Of a stretch of DNA of 64,000 nt, positions 39,729-51,203 are shown piece after piece. A program made the translations under genes and the position numbers. This stretch comes from Terriglobales bacterium (GTDB taxonomy: Bacteria > Acidobacteriota > Terriglobia > Terriglobales > Acidobacteriaceae). Each line of letters starts with the position of its first letter. The first letter of the stretch is position 1. The notes under the pieces were generated by a model. It was given only the letters and a program-made list of their open reading frames with translations, was not told the origin of the DNA and did no database searches. The DNA is taken from positions 186,001 to 250,000 of the forward strand of contig JAICWP010000006.1 in assembly GCA_025934735.1 (NCBI GenBank), given 5' to 3'.

Positions 39729-40562
39729 TCACAAGGGAGCGCGCAGGTTCAGACCGGGGCGGTCGGAGCGTCGCGGCTTCTGGGCGTACATGTCTTCATC
39801 CGCAGCTTGTATGAGGGCATCCATGGACATGCCGGGTAGGAAGGTAGCCAGACCACAGCTCAAACCCAGAGTGATGGCGCTATCGTGGCGAGCGTTGCGC
39901 GCGTCCACGAAACGCTGCAGGCGGTCCACAGCTATGCGCGCCTGGGACAGGTCGGTATCTGGCATGAGCGCAATGAATTCGTCGCCGCCGTAACGCACCA
40001 CGGAATCAGACGCGCGAAAGTTTCTCTGCAACAGGTGGGCCACCTCTACCAGGATACGGTCGCCTTCCACATGGCCGATTCGGCTATTAATCAGTTTGAA
40101 ATCGTTCACATCAGCCATCATGATGGTGAAGCGGCCCTTGGTGCGCTCCAATCGGGCAATCTCCCGCAGCAGGGTCTCATCCAGCCAGCGCCGATTGAAG
40201 ATGCCGGTGAGCGCGTCAGTGCGCGCTGTGCGTTCCGCAATCTGAAGCTGATGAACCAATTCGCGGCGGGTGCGTACCAGTTGCAGCCGCTGATTGAACA
40301 GGTAAACGTTGGAAAGGACGAGCATCGCGACGAGGCCGAAGAACAGCTGCGGAATATTCGCCTGGCGCGAAAGAGTCGCCGAGACCTCCCACAGCAACTG
40401 CGGCATGAGCAGCGCCAGGAAACCCGCCGCCATGACCACCAACAGTCCCGCCCCAATGCACCACAACTGCAGGTCGCGCCAGTCCAGGGCGAGAATCTGC
40501 TTTTCAATGCTCTCGGGGGCCTCCGGCGCAGCGGTGGGAGGTGGCGCCGCATCTATATCCAT
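39729..40562 (-). CDS. Membrane-bound diguanylate cyclase
   Basis: About 277 residues from ATG 40562, which follows GGAG six bases away; a TTG at 40574 is a less likely start. Two hydrophobic helices (about residues 35-55 and 75-95) precede a coiled-coil linker and a GGDEF domain (about 110-270). The active site reads RYGGDEF and the product-inhibition motif is RASD five residues earlier, so the I-site is intact, unlike in the large GGDEF/HD-GYP protein. It synthesises cyclic-di-GMP. Confidence 0.92.
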   Translation of the reverse strand: MDIDAAPPPTAAPEAPESIEKQILALDWRDLQLWCIGAGLLVVMAAGFLALLMPQLLWEVSATLSRQANIPQLFFGLVAMLVLSNVYLFNQRLQLVRTRRELVHQLQIAERTARTDALTGIFNRRWLDETLLREIARLERTKGRFTIMMADVNDFKLINSRIGHVEGDRILVEVAHLLQRNFRASDSVVRYGGDEFIALMPDTDLSQARIAVDRLQRFVDARNARHDSAITLGLSCGLATFLPGMSMDALIQAADEDMYAQKPRRSDRPGLNLRAPL

Positions 40563-40729
40563 GAGCAACTCCAAGCCTAGCTGTTCGATTGTTAAGCCAT
40601 TACACTGCGGAGCGACGCGGCAGGCAAGCCTGGGAACCTGTGGGGTTAATGCCGCATGAGGGACACCTTACGCCGCAGGCGGCGGGCGAGCGCGGGTCAC
40701 TACGTAGCAAAAAATGGAGGGGACATCCC

Positions 40730-41305
40730 ATGCCCATCAGTTACCCCGTTTCCGCGATACCGGATGCGCAGGTTCCACGCGCCTCGTCTCCTGTGTTTCA
40801 GCACTTGCTGGACACTTATGCCAGTGAGACCAATAAGGTAATCGCGGTGTGGCGCTGTTTTTCCGATGCCGACCTCGGCTGGCGGCCGCACCCGCGATCG
40901 CAATCCGTGGAGGAAATTTTCAAGCACCAGTTGCTTTCGGAAAGGCGGTTTTTTGGCGAATTTCTCAGCGCGCCCGAACCGCCGCCCTCGGAAGTGCTGC
41001 CGGCGCCGGCGGACGTGGAACGCTTCATCCGGCGTATGCAGGAGCTGGCGACACCGCGCTTAACGTTCCTGGCGACCCGGACAGAAGGGTGGTGGCTGCA
41101 GGCGGTTCCGTTTTTCGACGTCACCCGGCAGAGGATCTGGATTTTCTGGCGGCGGGTGCTGCACACGTGCCACCATCGCACCCAGCTGAGCGTTTACCTG
41201 CGCCTGATGGATCGGGCCGTACCTGCAACCTACGGCCCCACTGCGGATGTCACCTGGAAGGGAGCTGACCCCACCAAATCTGTGGAAGCGGCGGGGCGGA
41301 AGTGA
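40730..41305 (+). CDS. DinB-superfamily protein
   Basis: This 191-residue DinB-fold protein starts at ATG 40730 behind GGAGGGG. The three metal ligands are likely His in IFKHQLLSE and the HTCHHRTQL cluster near residue 150. It is a distant relative of the protein at 1147-1692. Its stop abuts the end of nuoN (convergent). Confidence 0.85.
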   Translation: MPISYPVSAIPDAQVPRASSPVFQHLLDTYASETNKVIAVWRCFSDADLGWRPHPRSQSVEEIFKHQLLSERRFFGEFLSAPEPPPSEVLPAPADVERFIRRMQELATPRLTFLATRTEGWWLQAVPFFDVTRQRIWIFWRRVLHTCHHRTQLSVYLRLMDRAVPATYGPTADVTWKGADPTKSVEAAGRK

Positions 41306-42748
41306 TCAACCGGGCAGCGCCGCGCGAATTACATGCAGCAGGGGCGCGGGATACACGCCCAGCCAGATCAGGAGAAGCGTAAGGACCACCAGGACGGAGG
41401 AGCCAAACGCCATGCGGGGCGCCACCTCGGCCGGCCGCTCTGCAGTTTCTGGCGCCCCGGCGTACAGGGCAAAGATCACCCGCAGGTAGTAGAACGCCCC
41501 AATTGAACTGCTGATCACCAGAACGATGATGAGCGGCCAGGCAGAGGAGGAAGCGCCCGCGGCTACCACATAGAACTTGCCGATAAACCCGGCAGTGACG
41601 GGTATGCCGATCAGCGACAGCAGCATGGCGGTCATAACGCCGGCCAGGGCCGGGCGTCGCCAGAACAGCCCGCGATAGGCCTGCAGCGATTCGGCGTCGT
41701 TCTCGCCGTTGGAAAGCACGGTCACAACGCCGAAGGCGCCAATAATGGTCACGAAATAGGCGATTAGATAAAACGTGACCGCCTCCACCGCCAACATGCC
41801 GCTGGCGATAAACGCCACCAGCGCGTACCCCATATGAGCGATAGAAGAGTAGGCCAGGATGCGTTTCACGTTCGACTGGAGCAAGGCCAGCAAATTGCCG
41901 CCCAGCATGGAAGCAATCGCGATGATTGTGAACACCGCGACGATTGGCGCGTAGTTGTGCAATTCCAAGCGGTAAAAATAACGCAGGAGCAATGCAAACA
42001 TGCCGCCCTTGGAAACGGTGGCGATGAAGGCGGCTACCGGCGGCGGCGCGCCCTGGTAAACATCGGGCGTCCACATATGGAAGGGCACCAACGCCAGCTT
42101 GAAACCCATGCCGGTGATGACCATGGCCAGGCCGGGCAGCAGCAAGGTTCGGTTGGGTCCGGCGGTTTCCATCATCAACTCGGCCATGTGCCCGAATTCC
42201 ATGGTGCCCACCGCGGCGTAAATCAGCGCCATGCCGAACAGGAGGAACGCGGCGGAAGCGGCCGCCAGCACCAGGTATTTGATGCCGGCTTCCAGCGCGG
42301 TCTTGCGCGAATAGATGTAGGCGTTTAGCGCGTAAAGCGAGATGCTCAGGATTTCCAGTCCGAGAAAGAACGAAACAAAATGACTGCTGGCGGCCAGCAC
42401 CGCCGCGCCCAGGGCCGCGGTCACCAGCAGAATGTAGAACTCTTCTTTTTCGACCGCGTGCTGTTCCAGATAGCCATAGGCCAGTCCTGCCACCGCGATG
42501 GTGGCGGCGATGATCATTCCGAAGTAAACCAGCGCGTACTGGTCAATCCTCAAAAGAGCAGTCACCCGCTGAGGCACGACATCGGCGGCGATCCATAACG
42601 ACCCAAAGGAGGCTGCCAGCCCGAGCAACGTCAGTCCGAGCGCCATGCGGTGGCTGCGATGAACGGCAATGATGAGCATGAGCGCCACGGGCGTGCCCGC
42701 CAGCAACACCAGCGGCAGGATCGCAACCAGTCCGGCGGCGCTGATCAT
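41306..42748 (-). CDS. nuoN: NADH-quinone oxidoreductase subunit N
   Basis: This 480-residue antiporter-like proton-pumping subunit has about 14 membrane helices. The sequence has the NuoN/M/L core: FLGLEILSISLYAL (with the conserved Glu), LLFGMALIYA, a lysine in the TKGG-equivalent VSKGGMFAL segment and VKRILAYSSIAHMGY. It is the last gene of the operon, overlapping nuoM by 4 bases. Confidence 0.95.
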   Translation of the reverse strand: MISAAGLVAILPLVLLAGTPVALMLIIAVHRSHRMALGLTLLGLAASFGSLWIAADVVPQRVTALLRIDQYALVYFGMIIAATIAVAGLAYGYLEQHAVEKEEFYILLVTAALGAAVLAASSHFVSFFLGLEILSISLYALNAYIYSRKTALEAGIKYLVLAAASAAFLLFGMALIYAAVGTMEFGHMAELMMETAGPNRTLLLPGLAMVITGMGFKLALVPFHMWTPDVYQGAPPPVAAFIATVSKGGMFALLLRYFYRLELHNYAPIVAVFTIIAIASMLGGNLLALLQSNVKRILAYSSIAHMGYALVAFIASGMLAVEAVTFYLIAYFVTIIGAFGVVTVLSNGENDAESLQAYRGLFWRRPALAGVMTAMLLSLIGIPVTAGFIGKFYVVAAGASSSAWPLIIVLVISSSIGAFYYLRVIFALYAGAPETAERPAEVAPRMAFGSSVLVVLTLLLIWLGVYPAPLLHVIRAALPG

Positions 42749-44249
42749 TGCTGCCCTCCTTCGTAGGCCTGGTATTGCTGCGAAGCAGTCTGCTGCAACT
42801 TATCCATGGTTACAGTAAAGGTGTTCAGCACAGGCTGAGGGAAAAGGCCAAGCCAGAGCAGAATCAAAATCATGGGAGCGACAATGACCACCTCGCGTGC
42901 AAACAGGTCGTGCAGTTCCCAGTGATGAATGTTGCTCCCGTGGAAGGCGCGCTGAATAAATTTCAAGCCATAGAGAGTGGAAAAGAGGACGCCGATTGCG
43001 GCAGCGACAGTCAGGCCGACGCTCACCTTATAGGTGCCGAGCAGAATCAGAAATTCGCCGACAAAGTCGCCCAATCCTGGCAGGCCGATGGAGGCCATGG
43101 CGAAGAACATGGCAGCGCCACTCAAGCGCGGTATGGTTTGCCAGAGACCGCCCATGCGATCCATTTCGCGGGTGTGAATGCGTTCCTGCAGAGCGCCCAC
43201 CAAAACGAACAGTGCGCCGGTGCTGATGCCGTGGGCAATGATGGTGATCAGCGCGCCTTCCAGTGCCAGCTTGTTCCCAACAAAAATGGCCAGCAGGACA
43301 AAGCCGAGGTGGCTGACGCTGGTATAGGCCACCAGGCGCTTGAGGTCGGTCTGGGCGAACGCCAGCACCGCGCCATAAAGAATGCCGATCACGGCCAGGA
43401 TGGTCGCCACGGGAGAGAACCAGTGCGCCGCCGCGGGGAACAGCGGCACCACGAAGCGCAGCAGGCCGTAAGCGCCGGTCTTGAGCAGCAATCCGGCTAA
43501 AATCACGCTGCCGGCGGTAGGGGCTTCGGTGTGCGCGTCCGGAAGCCAGGTGTGCACCGGCACCATGGGCAGCTTCACCGCAAAGGCGATAAAGAAGCCG
43601 AGCATCACCCAGATAGCTACGTGCAGCGGCATGGACGTGCCGATCAGGTCGGAGTACTCGAAGCTGTAAACTCCGGTGGCGCTGTGATGGATGAAGTAGA
43701 GGGCCAGGATGGAAATCAGCATCAGCAGGCCGCTGAGCTGCGTGAACAAGAAGAATTTAACTGCCGCATACACCCGCCGCTCATGTCCCCAGATGGCGAT
43801 CAGGAAGTACATGGGAATGAGCATCAGTTCCCAGGCGAAGTAGAAGAGGAACAGGTCCATCGCCAGGAAGACGCCCGTAATGCCCGCCAGTACCCAGAGC
43901 AGGTTCAGGTGGAAGAAGCCCACGCCTTCGCGAATTTCCGTCCACGAGGCCAGCACGGAAACGATGCCGAGGAAAAACGTAAGCACCACCAGCAGCAGGC
44001 TGAGGCCGTCAATAGCCAGATGGAAGTGGATACCAGCGTCGGGGAACCAGGTCCAGTTCACCTGTCGCAGCCAGTCCTGCTGCTGGAGCAAGTTAACGGG
44101 ATAGTTGCGGATCCACAGCGCCAGGCTGAGAATAAAATCGGCGGCCGTGACGGCCAACGCGATCCACCGGCAAACGGCGGTGCTCCAGCGCGCCACTACC
44201 CAGCAGGCAGCGCCGCCGACTACCAGGATCGCAATGAACCAGACCAGGA

Positions 44250-44253
<4 letters not shown>
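42745..44253 (-). CDS. nuoM: NADH-quinone oxidoreductase subunit M
   Basis: This 502-residue antiporter-like subunit has about 14 helices. Key features are YFAWELMLIPMYFLIAIWG with the conserved Glu, LPDAHTEAPTAGSVILAGLLLKTGAYG, and LKRLVAYTSVSHLGFV. The order L-M-N and the 4-base overlaps indicate tight coupling. Confidence 0.96.
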
Positions 44254-46142
<1,889 letters not shown>

Positions 46143-46143
46143 G

Positions 46144-46452
46144 CTACCCTTTCATTTCGCTGGCGCTATCGGTATCGAGCACCCCGTGCTGGTGGTAGAG
46201 GCGCAAGAGCAGCGCCAGGCCGACCGACACCTCCGACGCCGCCATGGCCAGAATAAAAAGGAACATCACCTGGCCGTCCGCTTGCACCCAATGCGCGCCC
46301 GCCGCAATGAAGGCGAGGCCGGCGGCATTGAGCATGATCTCAATGGACATGAGCGTGAAGACGAGGTTACGCCGCACCAGCAGGCCGATCGTGCCCAGCG
46401 CGAACAAGATCCCCGCCAGCAGCAGCCCGTGTTGCATCGGTATTGTCGGCAT
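46144..46452 (-). CDS. nuoK: NADH-quinone oxidoreductase subunit K
   Basis: This 102-residue subunit has three helices. [37 protein letters not shown] and [15 protein letters not shown] carry the conserved membrane glutamates. I chose ATG 46452 because GGAG lies 7 bases upstream. The longer open frame to 46545 runs inside nuoJ. Even with this start it overlaps nuoJ by 86 bases. Confidence 0.92.
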   Translation of the reverse strand: MPTIPMQHGLLLAGILFALGTIGLLVRRNLVFTLMSIEIMLNAAGLAFIAAGAHWVQADGQVMFLFILAMAASEVSVGLALLLRLYHQHGVLDTDSASEMKG

Positions 46453-46960
46453 CCGGATTCTCCAAAGCTTCGGGCTTGCGATAGCCCAGGTGATAGGCGC
46501 CCACCAGGGCGCCCAGCAGCAGCATGGAAGCCAGTTCCACGCCAATCAGGTAAGGGCCAAACAGAGCCAATCCCACTTCCCTGGGCTCGACATACTGGAT
46601 GGCGTGCACTTCCACCGGCGGCCGCGACAGCAGGTACACGACCTCGGCGATCAAAATGGCAGCCAGAATTTCCGGGCCGATCCACATGCCCGGGCTCAAC
46701 CACTTGCCTTCCATTTCCACCGCGCGCTCGCCAAGGTTGAGCATCATGACCACGAAGATGAACAACACCATGATGGCGCCGGCATAGATGATGACTTCCA
46801 GGGCGGCGATGAAGGGCGCGCCCAGAATGTAAAAGATGACCGCTATCGAGAGCAGCGACACAACGAAGTAGAGCAGGGCGTGAACGGCGTTCAGCCGGGT
46901 GATGGTCATCACCGTGGCCAAAATAGCAACCGCCCCCGAGATGTAGAACAGCAGGTACAC
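46367..46960 (-). CDS. nuoJ: NADH-quinone oxidoreductase subunit J
   Basis: This 197-residue subunit has five helices and the conserved [20 protein letters not shown] block. The last 28 or so residues (after ALENPDADN) are hydrophilic, lie within the nuoK overlap and are unusual for NuoJ. They may be a real extension or a frame-read artefact of the overlap. Confidence 0.93.
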   Translation of the reverse strand: MYLLFYISGAVAILATVMTITRLNAVHALLYFVVSLLSIAVIFYILGAPFIAALEVIIYAGAIMVLFIFVVMMLNLGERAVEMEGKWLSPGMWIGPEILAAILIAEVVYLLSRPPVEVHAIQYVEPREVGLALFGPYLIGVELASMLLLGALVGAYHLGYRKPEALENPDADNTDATRAAAGGDLVRAGHDRPAGAA

Positions 46961-46969
46961 AGGCGCGTC

Positions 46970-47485
46970 CTAGGGCAGCAAGCTGCGCAGATCAGTGGGC
47001 GGAGCTTCGCGCTCGGCTTGGCCCTTGTCTTTGCCGCCGATTTTGACTCCGGCCACTCGCCAGAAGTTGTAATCCGGGTACTTACCGGGGCCGCTGATCA
47101 GCAGGTGTTCCTTTTCATAAACCATGTTCTGGCGGCTGTATTCCCCCATTTCTATGTCCGGCGTGAGCTGGATGGCATAGGTTGGGCAAGCCTCCTCGCA
47201 GTAGCCGCAGAAGATGCAGCGCGAAAAATTGATGCGGAAAAATTCCGGATAGCGCCGGCCGGTGGAATCTTCCGTCGCCTGCAGGGCGATGCAATCCACG
47301 GGGCAGGCGACCGCGCAGAGATAGCAGGCCACGCAGCGCTCGCCGCCTTCGGGATCGCGGGAGAGGATGATACGACCGCGGTAGCGAGCCGAAAGATAGG
47401 CCTTCTGCTCGGGATACTGAATGGTCACGCGCTTGCGGAAGGCGTGCAGAAAAACATCCCACAAAGTTCGGATTATGCTCAGCAT
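46970..47485 (-). CDS. nuoI: NADH-quinone oxidoreductase subunit I
   Basis: This 171-residue ferredoxin-like subunit carries clusters N6a and N6b. The two motifs are [16 protein letters not shown] and [16 protein letters not shown]. An N-terminal amphipathic helix attaches it to the membrane arm. Its C-terminal tail is longer than in E. coli. Confidence 0.95.
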   Translation of the reverse strand: MLSIIRTLWDVFLHAFRKRVTIQYPEQKAYLSARYRGRIILSRDPEGGERCVACYLCAVACPVDCIALQATEDSTGRRYPEFFRINFSRCIFCGYCEEACPTYAIQLTPDIEMGEYSRQNMVYEKEHLLISGPGKYPDYNFWRVAGVKIGGKDKGQAEREAPPTDLRSLLP

Positions 47486-47518
47486 GAATTAAGGTTCCCC
47501 TTCGCGCACATAAGCACC

Positions 47519-48472
47519 TCAGTGAAAAAACGCCAGCTTGACCGCGCCCGTGACCAGCAGGTTGGCCAGAGACAGCGGCAGCATGAGCTTCCATCCCCAC
47601 GCCATCAACTGGTCGAAGCGGGGCCGGGGCAGCGCGGCCCGCAGCAGAATGAAAAAACCCAAAAAGAAACACGTCTTAATGAAGTACCAGACGATCGGCG
47701 GGAGCACCGGCCCCCGCCATCCGCCAAAAAAAAGCACCGTAATCATGGATGAAACCAGCAGGATGCCGATGTACTCGCCCACAAAAAACATGCCGAACTT
47801 CATGCCGGAGTATTCGGAGTGGAAGCCGGCTACAAGTTCGCTCTCCGATTCCGGCAGGTCAAAGGGCAGGCGCCGCGTTTCCGCGATGCCGGCAATCATG
47901 AACAGCACAAAGCCCAGGAACTGCGGCACCACGAACCACATGTGACGCTGCGCGTTGACGATGTCCACCAGGTCGAAGGACCCGGCCAGCAGCACCGTGC
48001 CCATGAGAGACAAGCCCATGAACACTTCGTAGCTGAGCATTTGCGCCGCGGCCCGCATGCCGCCCAGCAGCGCGTACTTGTTGTCCGAGGCCCAGCCCGC
48101 CAGCACGATGCTGTACACCCCCAGCGAAGACATGCCGAGGAAGAAGAGCACCGCGATGTTCAGGTCGCTGATGATGATGCCGGGGGCGAAGGGCACAACC
48201 ACGAAGGACATCAGCACGGTGAACATCACAATGGCCGGGGCCATGATGAACACCCACTTATCGGCGAAGGGCGGGACCCAGTCCTCTTTGAAGAACAGCT
48301 TGATCATGTCGGCCAGGGTCTGCATCAGGCCGAAGGGGCCAACCCGGTTAGGGCCATAGCGATCCTGCCAGAGCGCGAGCAGGCGGCGTTCTGCCCACAC
48401 CAGGCCGCCAGCGATTGTCAGCGCGCCAAACAGCACCGCTATGAGGGTCACGGCTGGGTAGGGACTAATCAT
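47519..48472 (-). CDS. nuoH: NADH-quinone oxidoreductase subunit H
   Basis: This 317-residue subunit has eight helices and forms part of the quinone channel. The conserved RYGPNRVGPFGLMQTLAD loop, EETRRLPFDLPE-type block (here AETRRLPFDLPESESELVAG) and EYSGMKFGMFFVGEY are present. It overlaps nuoG by 4 bases. Confidence 0.96.
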   Translation of the reverse strand: MISPYPAVTLIAVLFGALTIAGGLVWAERRLLALWQDRYGPNRVGPFGLMQTLADMIKLFFKEDWVPPFADKWVFIMAPAIVMFTVLMSFVVVPFAPGIIISDLNIAVLFFLGMSSLGVYSIVLAGWASDNKYALLGGMRAAAQMLSYEVFMGLSLMGTVLLAGSFDLVDIVNAQRHMWFVVPQFLGFVLFMIAGIAETRRLPFDLPESESELVAGFHSEYSGMKFGMFFVGEYIGILLVSSMITVLFFGGWRGPVLPPIVWYFIKTCFFLGFFILLRAALPRPRFDQLMAWGWKLMLPLSLANLLVTGAVKLAFFH

Positions 48473-51201
48473 GCGGCGCGCTCCGGCCCTCCTTCCACGG
48501 GTAATTGTGCCGGCTGCAGCGTGCCCCAGGCGGGCAGGTGGACGCCCACCACCGGCGGCACTCCCACCAGCAGCGCGGCAATTCCCTTGGGCATGTCAGG
48601 GCGCACGCGCACCTGAACTCGGTAGCTGCTACCATCCACTTTCACCTCCGCCAGTGACTCCGGCCGGAGAGCCAGGAGCACGGCATCTTCCGGGTTCATC
48701 GCGATGTAGGGCTTGGGCGCCACCTCAGCAATTGCTGCAGAGTGCAGGCTCTGCTCATCACTGCCAAAAATGTGGTAGGCGGGAACCACCAGCCACTCTC
48801 CTTCGCGCGGCGCAAACGCCTGGGGAACGCGTATGAAATAGCCAGATCCGTCCGAAGCTCCGGACTCGATCAGCCGCGCACCGGGGTCGCCCCCGCGCAG
48901 AGGGCCGGCAATTTCCTTCTGGTAAAAATTCGTGGACTGGATCGAATTCCAACCGGGCGTCCAGAAAAACGGGATCAGGGCCGAGGGTGGCTGGTCGGGA
49001 AATCCTTCCATGGAAAAAGAGAGCGGGGAGTCGGGGTCGTCGGGAGGTTTGGGCTCGCTCACGTTGATATTGGCGTGCATGGCGGTGCGCCCGCTGTAGC
49101 GATGGGGCTCACGCGGCACCTTCTCGCCCGCCAGGCGCAGGCCGGAAAACGGCGCCGCGTTCACAATGCCGGCCAAAGCTGGAATGGCGTTCGAGAGAGC
49201 AATAATTACGTCGTCGAGTTCCTTCCAGTCGGCCATCTCTGAGTTCTCGCGGAGGGCGCCGAGATCGCACAGCCAGCGCCAGCTTTCCTGGATATCGCCG
49301 CTGGGAACGAATACCTGAAAAAAGCGCTGGGCTCGGCCTTCGCTGCTGACCAGCGTGCCGTCGGATTCCGCGAAGGTGCCGGCAGGCAGAACCAGTTCGG
49401 CGCGCTCGGTGGTTGCATTAGTAAGGCAATCAAGCGCGATCACATGAAAGGCCCGCTCAAAAAATTCGCGCAGAGCGGGTTGCGGCATGTGCCGGCCGAG
49501 GTCGTTCTCCAGAACAATCACAGCATCCGCGTCCTTCACCGCAGCGAACGCTGCGCTGAGCGGAGCGGCGCCCATCAGCGCCAGTCCCATGCTGTTACAC
49601 TCGGGCACGGTGAAGCTCAGGCGTGCCTCTTTGCCGACGGTGTCCAGCGCCCGCGCCACGTTGGCGGCGGCTTCGATAACTGATTCGCTATTCAGCCCGC
49701 CGCCCGCGATGATCAGGGGGCGGTGCGCAGTCTTTAGTGCCTGGGCAATTTGGGCAGCCAGGGCGACCGCCTCGCCGGACATGCTGGTGGCCGGCGCACT
49801 CGTGTCAAGAGCACGAGCAACGGCAAATCCGAGCCGTGCGATGTCGGTGGGCGCGGCGCGAAATGTGCGCGCGGCGATATCGTCCAAACGCGTGGCATGC
49901 GTTGAGGCGATAAACAGCGGGCCCTTGTCGTCCTGCACCGCCTCACGCACCGCATGGTCGAGCCAGCGAGGAATCCTCATCTTGTCGGTGGCGGCAAAAG
50001 GCTGCTGCCGCACCGACTGCCGCAGGGCGAGAGCCAGGCGCGGGGCAAAATTGGTGGGGTCTTCCCCCAAAACCAGCACCGCATCGCATTGCTCGATTTC
50101 GCGCAGCGACGGCGTGCGCGCGGGCGTGCTCCGCAAAACCTGGATCATCTTCGTGAGCAGCCGGTGTTCGTCATCCGCCATTCCGGCAAAGAAATGGTCC
50201 GGCCCAACCAGCGTTCGCAGGGCGAAATTGGCTTCCAGCGAGGCCCGAGGGGAACCGATGCCGATCACGTTCTGCTTTCCGGCGAGCAGTTCGCGCGCTG
50301 CCCGCAAAGCCTCCGCCCGGCTGACCGGTTGAGCCACCCCTTCCCTGCGCAAAAGCGGCTGGCGGATGCGCTGGGGACTATTTACGCACTCGTAACCGTA
50401 GCGTCCGCGGTCGCAGAGAAAATAGCCATTCACCTCGCCGTTGTAGCGGTTCACGATGCGGCGCAGCATGCCATAGCGCTCGCCCGGGCTGGTATTGCAG
50501 CCGAGCCCGCAATGGGTGCAGATGGAGGGCGCGAACTGCAGGTCCCACTTGCGTGTGTAGTGGTGTTTCAGGGTCGCATCGGTGAAGACGCCCGTGGGGC
50601 AGACCTCCACCAGGTTGCCGCTGAATTCGTTTTCCAGCACGCCATCCTTGTGGCGGCCAAAGAAAACCAGGTCGCGCAGCGCGAAGGAGTTGAAGTCACG
50701 GCCGCCCGCGTACTCGCGGTAGAAGCGCACGCAGCGGTAGCACTGGATGCAACGGTTCATCTCCTGATTGACGAACGGCCCCAGGTACTGGTTGCGGAAG
50801 GTGCGCTTGTCGTAGGGATAGCGGCGGTAGTCATGCCCGGTCATCACGGTCATGTCTTGCAGGTGGCATTCGCCGCCTTCGTCGCACACCGGGCAGTCAT
50901 GCGGGTGGTTGGTCATCAGGCCTTCGATCACGCCGGCGCGGAATTTGGTGGCATCGGGATCGTGGATCGCGATGCGAGTGCCGTCGGCGGCGGGCGTCAT
51001 GCAGGCCATCACCAGCTTGCCTCGGGTGTCGTTCTCATCACGGAACTGCTTGACCGCGCACTGGCGGCAGGCGCCCACGGAGCCCATGGCGGGATGCCAG
51101 CAGAAATAGGGCAGGTTGAAGCCCAGCGTGAGCGAGGTAAACAGCATGTTCTGCGCCGGGTCAGCCGTGTACGGCTTGTCGTCTATGTAAACCGTGGCCA
51201 T
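48469..51201 (-). CDS. nuoG: NADH-quinone oxidoreductase subunit G
   Basis: This is the 910-residue largest peripheral subunit. The N-terminal 2Fe-2S domain (CWHPAMGSVGACRQC), the His/Cys site HPHDCPVCDEGGEC, CIQCYRC...CPTG and the additional N7 site CTHCGLGC plus a distal Cys are visible. The N7 site is a mark of the E. coli-like NuoG branch. The rest is a molybdopterin-oxidoreductase-like fold without cofactor. It is slightly longer than usual, ending in a second, less conserved domain. Confidence 0.95.
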   Translation of the reverse strand: MATVYIDDKPYTADPAQNMLFTSLTLGFNLPYFCWHPAMGSVGACRQCAVKQFRDENDTRGKLVMACMTPAADGTRIAIHDPDATKFRAGVIEGLMTNHPHDCPVCDEGGECHLQDMTVMTGHDYRRYPYDKRTFRNQYLGPFVNQEMNRCIQCYRCVRFYREYAGGRDFNSFALRDLVFFGRHKDGVLENEFSGNLVEVCPTGVFTDATLKHHYTRKWDLQFAPSICTHCGLGCNTSPGERYGMLRRIVNRYNGEVNGYFLCDRGRYGYECVNSPQRIRQPLLRREGVAQPVSRAEALRAARELLAGKQNVIGIGSPRASLEANFALRTLVGPDHFFAGMADDEHRLLTKMIQVLRSTPARTPSLREIEQCDAVLVLGEDPTNFAPRLALALRQSVRQQPFAATDKMRIPRWLDHAVREAVQDDKGPLFIASTHATRLDDIAARTFRAAPTDIARLGFAVARALDTSAPATSMSGEAVALAAQIAQALKTAHRPLIIAGGGLNSESVIEAAANVARALDTVGKEARLSFTVPECNSMGLALMGAAPLSAAFAAVKDADAVIVLENDLGRHMPQPALREFFERAFHVIALDCLTNATTERAELVLPAGTFAESDGTLVSSEGRAQRFFQVFVPSGDIQESWRWLCDLGALRENSEMADWKELDDVIIALSNAIPALAGIVNAAPFSGLRLAGEKVPREPHRYSGRTAMHANINVSEPKPPDDPDSPLSFSMEGFPDQPPSALIPFFWTPGWNSIQSTNFYQKEIAGPLRGGDPGARLIESGASDGSGYFIRVPQAFAPREGEWLVVPAYHIFGSDEQSLHSAAIAEVAPKPYIAMNPEDAVLLALRPESLAEVKVDGSSYRVQVRVRPDMPKGIAALLVGVPPVVGVHLPAWGTLQPAQLPVEGGPERAA

Positions 51202-51203
51202 GC

